Shown here piece after piece: positions 42,579-49,614 of a DNA stretch of 64,000 nucleotides (position 1 is the first letter of the stretch; each line of letters begins with the position of its first letter). Origin of the DNA: Streptomyces cylindrosporus (GTDB lineage: Bacteria; Actinomycetota; Actinomycetes; Streptomycetales; Streptomycetaceae); contig NZ_JALDAY010000005.1 in NCBI RefSeq assembly GCF_022698165.1, positions 496,001-560,000 on the forward strand, in the 5' to 3' direction. Under the pieces are notes generated by a model. That model did no database searches, was not told the DNA's origin, and worked only from the letters and a program-made list of their open reading frames with translations. The translations under genes were made by a program, and so were the position numbers.

Positions 42579-43376
42579 TCACAGCCCGAAGCGACGCTGG
42601 AGGTCCCCCAGCTGTCCGGGAAGGCGCGGTGTGCCCGATTGCTGTGCGGGGCCCGTGTGGGCCCCGCCGCCGGGCACCCCGGCCTGCTGCGGAACGGCCC
42701 CCGTGGCCTGCTCGGCCATGAGGGTCTCGGACGACTGGAGCAGCACGGTGCCGGCTCCGACGAACTCGAACTGGTGCTCCTCCCCGGAGGCCCCGCCGAG
42801 GCCCGTCATCGCACGTAGACCGCCCATCAGGCCCGTCATGTAGCCGTGGTCGTAGTGATGGCACGGCGACGGGCAGTCGGCCCAGCCGACGAGCGCCTGC
42901 GGGTCCACCCGGATCGGGGGTTCCATGAACACCACCGGACCGTTGGATGCGGCCACGAACTTTCCGGTTCCGATCAGCGTCAGAAAACCCGGCACGATCG
43001 ACTGCTTGAGCGCGAGACTTGGCTGAAAAGCGAGGAGGTTGCCCGAGCGAATGGTCAGATTGCCGTCGTCGAGGTCGTACGAATTCACGTCGAAGGCCCG
43101 GTCGGCGAGGAGCATCTTGCCCGAGCCCTCCGCCACGACCCAGTCGCTCGCGTGCAGTGGCGAATGAAATGACGTACGGACAAGGCGGTCGAGCCGGCCG
43201 TGCCCGATGCCGTTGAACTCCATCGAGCCGTAGTAGGCGATCATCTTCCCCTTCTGCAGGAACCACTGGCTCCCCTTGAGCTCCACGCAGAAGGTGTACT
43301 TGTTGACGTTGTCGTCGACGGGCAGCGTCATGGGGTCGAAGACCGTCGGGCCGCCCGGAGTCCCGTACATGCTCAC
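42579..43376 (-). CDS. AIM24-family protein, third of three
   Basis: The 265-residue protein is of the AIM24/TIGR00266 beta-rich type. Phrases such as ELKGSQWFLQKGKMIAYYGSMEFNG, VAEGSGKMLLAD and the GAGTVLLQSSE ending recur in the two upstream paralogues. It has an extra C-terminal Gly/Pro/Gln-rich tail (about residues 235-265). The GTG at 43376 overlaps the upstream TGA, with GGAGGAG 5 bases before it. An ATG at 43370 is the alternative start. A CPSPCHHYDHGY segment (about residue 180) could bind metal. The family function is unknown. Confidence 0.87.
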   Translation of the reverse strand: MSMYGTPGGPTVFDPMTLPVDDNVNKYTFCVELKGSQWFLQKGKMIAYYGSMEFNGIGHGRLDRLVRTSFHSPLHASDWVVAEGSGKMLLADRAFDVNSYDLDDGNLTIRSGNLLAFQPSLALKQSIVPGFLTLIGTGKFVAASNGPVVFMEPPIRVDPQALVGWADCPSPCHHYDHGYMTGLMGGLRAMTGLGGASGEEHQFEFVGAGTVLLQSSETLMAEQATGAVPQQAGVPGGGAHTGPAQQSGTPRLPGQLGDLQRRFGL

Positions 43377-44023
43377 AACTTCTCCTCCGAGGCCTGGACG
43401 TAGACCGTGCCGCTGCCGCTGAGCTCCAGCTGGAAGGCCTCGCCGGAACCGCGCCCCACCATGTCGCGCCACCCCAGGGCCGTCGACAGCTTGTTGCGTA
43501 CGTCGCCGTGGTGGGCGACGTAGGCCTGCGGGTCGACGTGCACGGCACGCCCCGGGGTGATCGGGACCTCGAAGACGCCGCCGTGGGCCATCACGGCGAC
43601 CGAGCCGTGCCCCTGGAGCGTGGTCGTGAACAGCCCCTGCCCGGTCACCTGGCCGCGCACCATGCCCATGACCCCGCCCTGCGAGCCCATGAACATCGTG
43701 CCCTGCTGGAGCGTGCCCTCGAAGGCGAGCAGGCGGTCCGCCTCCACGTAGAGCGTGTCCCCGGTGAGGTTGATGATCTGGACGTGGTGGCCGCCGTGCC
43801 CGAACAGGACCGTGCCGCTGCCCTCGACGCTCATCAGGGGCGTCGCCTCGCCCGCGATCCGGCGGCCGATCATCGACATGACGCCGCCCTGGCCGCCCTG
43901 CATGTTGGGCGTGAAGGACACCTCGCCCTTGTAGGCGAGCATCGCGCCGCGCTGGCTGAACAGCCGCTGGCCGGGCAGTACCGTGGCCTCGATCATCTTG
44001 GAGTTGATCTCGCGGAAGGGCAT
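43373..44023 (-). CDS. AIM24-family protein, second of three
   Basis: This is a 216-residue AIM24/TIGR00266 protein with PFREINSKMIEATVLPGQRLFSQRGAMLAYKGEV (family opening) and strongly repeated Gly-rich strands. VEGSGTVLFG, LQGHGSVAVM and LSGSGTVYVQASE each recur as beta-barrel strands. I start at the ATG at 44023, 1 base after the upstream stop and with GGGGGA upstream. An ATG at 44032 would overlap that stop. It is the middle gene of a three-gene tandem array transcribed from 44657. Confidence 0.87.
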   Translation of the reverse strand: MPFREINSKMIEATVLPGQRLFSQRGAMLAYKGEVSFTPNMQGGQGGVMSMIGRRIAGEATPLMSVEGSGTVLFGHGGHHVQIINLTGDTLYVEADRLLAFEGTLQQGTMFMGSQGGVMGMVRGQVTGQGLFTTTLQGHGSVAVMAHGGVFEVPITPGRAVHVDPQAYVAHHGDVRNKLSTALGWRDMVGRGSGEAFQLELSGSGTVYVQASEEKL

Positions 44024-44024
44024 C

Positions 44025-44657
44025 TCACACATCCCCCGCGATCGTGTTCCGCTCGCTCGGCTGTACGTACACCAGCCCGTCCCCCTCGAAGCGGATCTGG
44101 AAGGCCTCGCCGCCGCCCTCCCCGAGGAAGGTGCGGAAGGTCACACCGGACTGGAAGGACTGCCGGACGTTGCCCTGATGGGCGATGTACGCCCCCGGGT
44201 CGACGATCAGGGGATACTGCGGACTCACCCGAAGGACCACGGCCGGCCCGTCCGACATGATCGCGGCCTGCCCATGCCCTTCAACCGTGGTCGTGAACAG
44301 CCCGTTCCCCTGCGACGCACCGCGCAGCCCGGTGAAGCTGGTACCCGTCCTGAGCCCCGCGTCGGTCGCGAGCAGGTTGCTCGACTCCACGTACAGCTTG
44401 TCCCCCTGGAGACTCACGAGGTTGATCTCGGAGGCCCGGTCGGCGAACCAGCACGTCCCCTGCCCCCGCACCTCCATCACGGTCATCTGCTCGCCGGTGA
44501 TCCGCCGGGTCACCATCCCCCGGATGCCCTCACCCCCGCCGCTCAGCTTCTTGAACGCCATCTGACCGTCGTACGCGACCATCGAGCCGTTCTTCGCCTT
44601 CACGGCGTCCCCGGTCATGTCGACGGCGAGCACCTTGCTGCCTTGAAGTCGGAACAT
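44025..44657 (-). CDS. AIM24-family protein, first of three
   Basis: This 210-residue AIM24/TIGR00266 protein has FRLQGSKVLAVDMTGDAVKAKNGSMVAYDGQMAFKK, VRGQGTCWFADR, VEGHGQAAIMSDG and FEGDGLVYVQPSE. It is collinear with the two downstream paralogues and is the first gene of the array. No signal peptide or membrane segment is visible, so it should be cytoplasmic or peripherally membrane-bound. In fungi AIM24 is a mitochondrial inner-membrane factor; the bacterial role is unknown. Confidence 0.86.
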   Translation of the reverse strand: MFRLQGSKVLAVDMTGDAVKAKNGSMVAYDGQMAFKKLSGGGEGIRGMVTRRITGEQMTVMEVRGQGTCWFADRASEINLVSLQGDKLYVESSNLLATDAGLRTGTSFTGLRGASQGNGLFTTTVEGHGQAAIMSDGPAVVLRVSPQYPLIVDPGAYIAHQGNVRQSFQSGVTFRTFLGEGGGEAFQIRFEGDGLVYVQPSERNTIAGDV

Positions 44658-44816
44658 CGCCACGCTGCGAAGGTAGCCGCAGCTCCGGTGCGCCGAACAG
44701 GGCCTGTGGGTGGAGAGGGACCCTGACCGCACCCTTAGGTGGACTGTTTGTCACAATGGGCGAACGCTTGTGCTTCCGTTCACAAAGAGCGACCTGTCTC
44801 CCACCGAAGGTGACCC

Positions 44817-45161
44817 GTGGACCTCAAGACCGCCACCGCCCTCCGCCGCCTCCGACTCGTCTCGGCCCCCGAGGCCGTGTCCTTCCTGCTCCTGCTGGTC
44901 TGCTCAGTGCTGAAGCGGACCACGGACTTCAACGCGGTGCCGGTGATGGGCATGGTCCACGGAGTCCTCTTCATCCTGTACGTGATCTTCTGGGCGGACG
45001 CCTGGAACCGCACCAAGTGGCCCCTGAAGACGGCGGCCCTCTACTTCGTCCTCTCCGTCCTCCCGACCGGCGGCTTCTTCGCCGAGCGCAAGCTCAAGCG
45101 CGCCGCCGAGGACGAGGTCATCGCCTCCCGCGCCCGCAAGGAAGGGGTCGTGAACGCATGA
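44817..45161 (+). CDS. DUF3817 membrane protein
   Basis: The 114-residue protein has about three membrane helices and the DUF3817 hallmarks: LRLVSAPEAVSFLLLLVCSVLKR, VHGVLFILYVIFWAD and VLPTGGFFAERKLKR. The GTG start has GAAGGTG upstream. It is translationally coupled (ATGA at 45158-45161) to the MTH1187-family gene. A second DUF3817 gene lies at 53.3 kb. The function is unknown. Confidence 0.9.
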   Translation: MDLKTATALRRLRLVSAPEAVSFLLLLVCSVLKRTTDFNAVPVMGMVHGVLFILYVIFWADAWNRTKWPLKTAALYFVLSVLPTGGFFAERKLKRAAEDEVIASRARKEGVVNA

Positions 45162-45451
45162 TCGTCGCCTTCTCCGTGACCCCGCTCGGGGTCGGCGAGG
45201 ACGTGGGCGAGTACGTCGCCGACGCCGTCCGGGTCGTCCGCGAGTCCGGCCTGCCCAACCGCACCGACGCGATGTTCACCAGCGTCGAGGGCGAGTGGGA
45301 CGAGGTGATGGACGTGGTGAAGCGCGCCGTCGCCGCCGTCGAGGCACGTGCCCCGCGCGTCTCCCTCGTCCTCAAGGCCGACATCCGCCCGGGCGTCACC
45401 GACGGCCTCACCTCCAAGGTGGAGACGGTGGAGCGGCACCTCGCCGAGTAG
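45158..45451 (+). CDS. MTH1187/YkoF-like thiamine-binding-fold protein
   Basis: The 97-residue protein has a ferredoxin-like fold of the MTH1187 family: MIVAFSVTPLGVGEDVGEYVADAVRVVRESGLP, MFTSVEGEWDEVMDVVKRAVAAV and LKADIRPG. Members form tetramers and are thought to bind small ligands, perhaps thiamine or its parts. Its ATG overlaps the DUF3817 stop, so the two act together. A strong terminator follows. Confidence 0.9.
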   Translation: MIVAFSVTPLGVGEDVGEYVADAVRVVRESGLPNRTDAMFTSVEGEWDEVMDVVKRAVAAVEARAPRVSLVLKADIRPGVTDGLTSKVETVERHLAE

Positions 45452-45467
45452 CCGGCCCGGAAAGTCG

Positions 45468-45495
45468 AACCCCGGCCCACACGGGCCGGGGTTTT
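45468..45495 (+). terminator. Intrinsic terminator after the MTH1187-family gene
   Basis: AACCCCGGCCC (45468-45478) pairs with GGGCCGGGGTT (45483-45493) around an ACAC loop and is followed by T residues to 45495. It ends the DUF3817-MTH1187 unit, just before the twin TetR palindromes. Confidence 0.9.
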
Positions 45496-45506
45496 CTCGT
45501 GCCCGC

Positions 45507-45569
45507 TGTTTGAGCGATCGCTCAAACAGGTGTACCTTCCTGTCTAGGCAGTTTGAGCACTCGCTCAAG
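45507..45569 (+). promoter_or_regulatory. Twin TTTGAGC-N4-GCTCAAA operators
   Basis: A perfect 22-bp palindrome at 45507-45528 contains TTTGAGC-4-GCTCAAA. A second, near-perfect copy (TTTGAGC-ACTC-GCTCAAG) lies at 45552-45569. Their centres are 43 bp apart, and they bracket the likely promoter of the SRPBCC-DUF4166-TetR operon. The TetR protein encoded by the last gene is the obvious ligand. Binding is inferred. Confidence 0.82.
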
Positions 45570-45606
45570 AAGTTACTCAAAGAAGACGCTGACCTGGGGG
45601 AATCAC

Positions 45607-46368
45607 ATGAGCCGCACCGGGCTCTACATAGAGGCGCGGATCCGCGCCGACCTCGACGACCTCTGGAACCGCACCCAGGAGCCCTCCCGCCACCAGCGCT
45701 GGGACCTCCGCTTCTCCGAGATCACCTACCTCCCGCGCGTGAAGGACGAGCCGCAGCACTTCCGGTACGCCACGCGCGTGCTGCCCTTCCTCACCATCGC
45801 GGGCACCGGCGTCTCGGCGGGGGAGCGAGAGCGTCCCGACGGCACCCGTACCTCCGCCCTCCGCTTCTCCTCCCCGCACCCCCTCTCCCTCCTGGCCGAG
45901 GGCAGCGGCTACTGGCGCTACGTGCCCGACGGCGACGCCGTCCGCTTCCTCACCGGCTACGACTACCGCCCACGCTGGGGCACCTTCGGCACGCTGGCCG
46001 ACCGACTGCTCTTCCGCCCCCTGATGGGCTGGGCGACCGCCTGGTCCTTCGACCGCCTCCGCCTCTGGCTGGAGCGCGGGATCACCCCCGAACGGGCCCT
46101 GCGCAACTGGCTGGCCGAGCTGCTCCTGCGCACCCTCGTGATCACGGCCGGCTGCACGGGCTTCGGCGAGCAGCGCTTCCTGCGCCTGTTCGGACCGCTC
46201 GCGGCGTCGATGGCGTACCTCTGGCCCCTGCTCCTGATCGTGGCCGTCTCGCTGGCCCTGTTCAAGGCGCCCCTGCCGTGCACCCCGGCCGCCCGCCGCT
46301 GTCTGCGCACGCCGCCCACGCGCGTGCGTGCACCCCGTCTGCTGCGCACCCTGGAGGACCCGCGATGA
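45607..46368 (+). CDS. SRPBCC-like protein with C-terminal membrane helices
   Basis: The N-terminal about 150 residues of this 253-residue protein look like an SRPBCC/START-type ligand-binding domain (LYIEARIRADLDDLWNRTQEPSRHQRWDLRFSEI, FTGYDYRPRWGTFG-like segment). About two membrane helices lie between residues 168 and 225, and the C-terminus is basic. GGGGGAA precedes the ATG at 45607. It overlaps the DUF4166 gene (ATGA). The pairing with DUF4166 and TetR suggests handling of a lipophilic molecule, which is inference. Confidence 0.82.
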   Translation: MSRTGLYIEARIRADLDDLWNRTQEPSRHQRWDLRFSEITYLPRVKDEPQHFRYATRVLPFLTIAGTGVSAGERERPDGTRTSALRFSSPHPLSLLAEGSGYWRYVPDGDAVRFLTGYDYRPRWGTFGTLADRLLFRPLMGWATAWSFDRLRLWLERGITPERALRNWLAELLLRTLVITAGCTGFGEQRFLRLFGPLAASMAYLWPLLLIVAVSLALFKAPLPCTPAARRCLRTPPTRVRAPRLLRTLEDPR

Positions 46369-47045
46369 CCTCGATCTTCCGCACCGCGATGGGCACGGAC
46401 TTCGACCGTCTCCACCCTCAGCTCCAGCGCCGCTTCTCGGTGGGCCTGGCGAGCGGCGAGGCCTGCACCGGCCGCGGCGTGATGGACCGCGTCTGGCACG
46501 GCGCCCCCTGGGTGAAGCCGTTCCTCGCCCTCGGCGCCACCCGCAACATCCTCGTCCCCACGCCGGGCCGCGCCGTCCCCTTCGTCATCGAGAACGTCCC
46601 GTACACGGACACCCACGGCCGTGAGACGGTGACCTTCGTGCGCACCTTCGACCTGCCCGGCCGTCCCCGCCGCTTCGACGCCCAGATGGTCCTGAGCCCG
46701 AAGGGCGACCGCATCCTGGACTACCTGGGCACCCACCAGCACCTCGCCAGCGAGCTCCACCTCACGGCGGAGCCGGACGGCTCGCTCCTCATCCGCTCCG
46801 GCGAACACCGCTTCCGGGAGGGCATGGTGGACGTACGCGTGCCCGAACTCATCGGCGCCACCGCCGAGGTGCGCGAGTCGTACGACGACAACACCGCCCG
46901 CTTCCGCATCCAAGTCCAGGTGGTGAACCGGTACTTCGGCCCCCTCTTCGGCTACGAGGGCTCCTTCGAGGCGACGTACGAGAACATCCGCACCCACGGC
47001 GTACGCCGAGGACTGCGCCCGGTCCGCGAGGAGGCGCGAGCGTGA
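46365..47045 (+). CDS. DUF4166 family protein
   Basis: The 226-residue soluble protein begins TSIFRTAMGTDFDRLHPQLQRRFSV. It contains GRGVMDRVWHGAPWVKPFLALGATRNILVPTPG and VPFVIENVPYTDTHGRETVTFVRTF, which match DUF4166, and the C-terminal part is beta-rich. The function is unknown. The gene overlaps both neighbours (ATGA at its start, GTGA at its end), so the three products are made together. Confidence 0.87.
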   Translation: MTSIFRTAMGTDFDRLHPQLQRRFSVGLASGEACTGRGVMDRVWHGAPWVKPFLALGATRNILVPTPGRAVPFVIENVPYTDTHGRETVTFVRTFDLPGRPRRFDAQMVLSPKGDRILDYLGTHQHLASELHLTAEPDGSLLIRSGEHRFREGMVDVRVPELIGATAEVRESYDDNTARFRIQVQVVNRYFGPLFGYEGSFEATYENIRTHGVRRGLRPVREEARA

Positions 47046-47692
47046 GCCCCGAGACGGCCAAGTCGCTGGAGACCAAGACGAAACTCCTCGAAGGCGCCCT
47101 GCGCACCCTCACCGAGCAGGGCATCGCGAAGACCTCGGCCCGCTCGATCGCAGCCACGGCCGGAGTCAACCAGGCGCTGGTCTTCTACCACTTCGGCTCG
47201 GTCGACGAACTGCTCGCCGCGGCCTGCCGCTACGGCACCGAACAACGGGTGGAGCGCTACCGCGACCGCCTCGACCGAATCGCCTCCCTGGGCGAACTCC
47301 TCGCCTTCGGGCGGGAGATGCACGAGGAGGAGAAGGCCGCCGGCCATGTCGCCGTCCTCGGCCAGCTGCTGGCCGGCGCCCAGACGAACCCGCCGCTCGC
47401 CCCGGCCACGGCGGCGGGACTGGACACCTGGATCGCGGAGATCGAGAAGGTCCTCACCCGCGTACTCGCTCACACCCCCTTCGGAGAGTTCACCGACCCC
47501 ACCGGCCTGGCCCGCGCCGTGGCCGCGTCCTTCGTCGGCATCGAGCTGTACGAGGGCGTGGACCCGACCGGAGCACACGCGGCCCTGGACGCCCTGGAAC
47601 AACTGGGCGCCCTCGTAGCCGCCCTGGAGGACCTGGGTCCCGTGGCCCAGCGGGCGATCCGCCACCACCTGCGCCGCACGACCCGCCGCTGA
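47042..47692 (+). CDS. TetR-family autoregulator of the SRPBCC-DUF4166 operon
   Basis: The 216-residue protein has the TetR helix-turn-helix (about residues 12-60: TKLLEGALRTLTEQGIAKTSARSIAATAGVNQALVFYHFGSVDELL). A helical C-terminal domain follows. The GTG start overlaps the DUF4166 stop. As the last gene of an operon headed by two identical-type palindromes, it is most simply a repressor of its own operon. Confidence 0.92.
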   Translation: MSPETAKSLETKTKLLEGALRTLTEQGIAKTSARSIAATAGVNQALVFYHFGSVDELLAAACRYGTEQRVERYRDRLDRIASLGELLAFGREMHEEEKAAGHVAVLGQLLAGAQTNPPLAPATAAGLDTWIAEIEKVLTRVLAHTPFGEFTDPTGLARAVAASFVGIELYEGVDPTGAHAALDALEQLGALVAALEDLGPVAQRAIRHHLRRTTRR

Positions 47693-47825
47693 AGGGGTTC
47701 CGCACCCCCGGCCACCCAGTCACCCACCCACCTGGACGCCCCCAGTTCGACACGCCCACGAATCTCCACTTGTGTGTGGTTATCGGCCTTGATCGCCGAT
47801 CATTCCTCACCTCTTGGAGGGCGCT

Positions 47826-49610
47826 GTGCGGCCGGAGGGCTACGACTACGACACCCACAGCAGACTGGCCGGACCGCTCACCGAGCCGTCCGGCGGGCCG
47901 TACCGGGTGCAGTACACCTCGCTCCTCTCCAGCGAGCCCCACCGAATACGCGCGATCCTCCTGATGAGCCTGGCGCCGATACTCACCGCGGCCCTGCTCG
48001 TCTACCTCGTGTGGCCCACCCACTGGGTGGAGCGCGAGGGCGGCGACGAGTGGATGGTCGGCCTGGACATCGCGATGCTCATAGCCATCGGCCTCATCGA
48101 ACTGTTCATGGTCGTCAACGTCGCCTCGGTCGCCCACGCCACCCTGGTCGCCCGCGACCCCGTCCCGGTCGTCCCGGAACCCGGCACCCGCGTCGCCTTC
48201 CTGACGACGTACGTCCCGGGCAAGGAACCCCTCTCCATGGTCCGCGCCACCCTCGAAGGCGCCGTGCGGATCACCCACACCGGCCCACTCGACGTCTGGC
48301 TCCTCGACGAGGGCGACGACGAGCAGGCCAAGGCGCTCTGCGCCGAGCTGGGCGTACGCCACTTCACCCGGCACGGCGTCCCCGAGTGGAACCGCCCCAA
48401 GGGCGTCCACAAGGCCCGTACCAAACACGGCAACTACAACGCGTGGATCGCCATGCACGGCGACGAGTACGACTTCTTCGCCTCGGTCGACACCGACCAC
48501 GTCCCGCTCCCCAACTTCCTGGAACGGATGATGGGTTACTTCCGGGACCCGGACGTCGCCTTCGTGGTCGGCCCGCAGGTGTACGGCAACTACCACAACC
48601 CCGTCACCAAGGCCGCCGAGTCGCAGCAGTTCCTCTTCCACGCGCTGATCCAGCGCGCCGGCAACCGCTACCGCTCACCCATGTTCGTCGGCACCAACAA
48701 CGTCGTACGCATCTCGGCCGTCAAACAGATCGGCGGCCTCTACGACTCCATCACCGAGGACATGGCCACCGGCTTCGAGCTCCACCGGCACCGCAACCCC
48801 CTCACCCGGCACCACTGGCGCTCCGTCTACACCCCGGACGTGCTCGCGGTCGGCGAGGGCCCCGCGTCCTGGACGGACTTCTTCACCCAGCAGATGCGCT
48901 GGTCGCGCGGCACGTACGAGACGCTCCTCAAGCAGTACTGGAAGGCGCCGTTCACGATGCCTCCCGGCCGCCTCTTCTCGTACACCCTCATGCTCGTCTA
49001 CTACCCGATGACGGCGGTCAACTGGTTCCTCGGCATCCTCAGCTGCGTCCTGTTCCTCTGGTTCGGGGCCTCCGGCACCCAGGTCGCCGCCTCCGTCTGG
49101 CTGATGCTCTACAGCGACGCGGCGGCGCTGCAGATCGGCCTCTACCTCTGGAACCGCCGGCACAACGTCTCCCCGCACGAGCCCGAAGGATCAGGCGGAC
49201 TGGCCGGCATGGCGATGTCGGCGCTCTCCGCCCCCATCTACCTCAAGTCCTTCGGCGAGGCGCTGATCCGCCGTCCCTCCCGCTTCGTCGTCACCCCCAA
49301 GGGCGCCGACGCCAGCCCCGACCGGCTGCTCACCTTCCGTATCCACGTCTTCTGGGCGATCGTCCTCGCGACCTCCCTGGCCGCCTCGGTCGTCCTCGAC
49401 CACACCCACGCGGCCATGCGCACCTGGGCGGTCCTGGCCATGGCGATCGCCCTGGCGCCGGTCGGGGTGTGGTGCTCCACGCTGCTGAAGGAGCGGCGGG
49501 AGCGGCAGACACTGCATCGCACCGCACGGGCCGTCGACGGCGCCGAGCCCGCCCTGGCCACCAGCGGCGCCGGCTCCCCGGTCTCCGGCTCCACGACAGG
49601 AGGCAACTGA
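47826..49610 (+). CDS. cslA: CslA-like family 2 glycosyltransferase (cellulose synthase-like)
   Basis: The 594-residue membrane synthase has two N-terminal helices (about 41-62 and 79-104) and a GT2 domain. Its D,D,D,QxxRW residues are Asp222/Asp224 in SVDTDH, TED at 310-312 and QQMRW at 355-359. At least four C-terminal helices follow. In S. coelicolor the homologue makes a beta-glucan at hyphal tips and contacts DivIVA. The GTG at 47826 has GGAGG 5 bases upstream. It is co-transcribed with the glxA-like gene 4 bases on. From memory, the S. coelicolor copy is elsewhere (near SCO2836). Confidence 0.9.
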   Translation: MRPEGYDYDTHSRLAGPLTEPSGGPYRVQYTSLLSSEPHRIRAILLMSLAPILTAALLVYLVWPTHWVEREGGDEWMVGLDIAMLIAIGLIELFMVVNVASVAHATLVARDPVPVVPEPGTRVAFLTTYVPGKEPLSMVRATLEGAVRITHTGPLDVWLLDEGDDEQAKALCAELGVRHFTRHGVPEWNRPKGVHKARTKHGNYNAWIAMHGDEYDFFASVDTDHVPLPNFLERMMGYFRDPDVAFVVGPQVYGNYHNPVTKAAESQQFLFHALIQRAGNRYRSPMFVGTNNVVRISAVKQIGGLYDSITEDMATGFELHRHRNPLTRHHWRSVYTPDVLAVGEGPASWTDFFTQQMRWSRGTYETLLKQYWKAPFTMPPGRLFSYTLMLVYYPMTAVNWFLGILSCVLFLWFGASGTQVAASVWLMLYSDAAALQIGLYLWNRRHNVSPHEPEGSGGLAGMAMSALSAPIYLKSFGEALIRRPSRFVVTPKGADASPDRLLTFRIHVFWAIVLATSLAASVVLDHTHAAMRTWAVLAMAIALAPVGVWCSTLLKERRERQTLHRTARAVDGAEPALATSGAGSPVSGSTTGGN

Positions 49611-49614
49611 CGTC

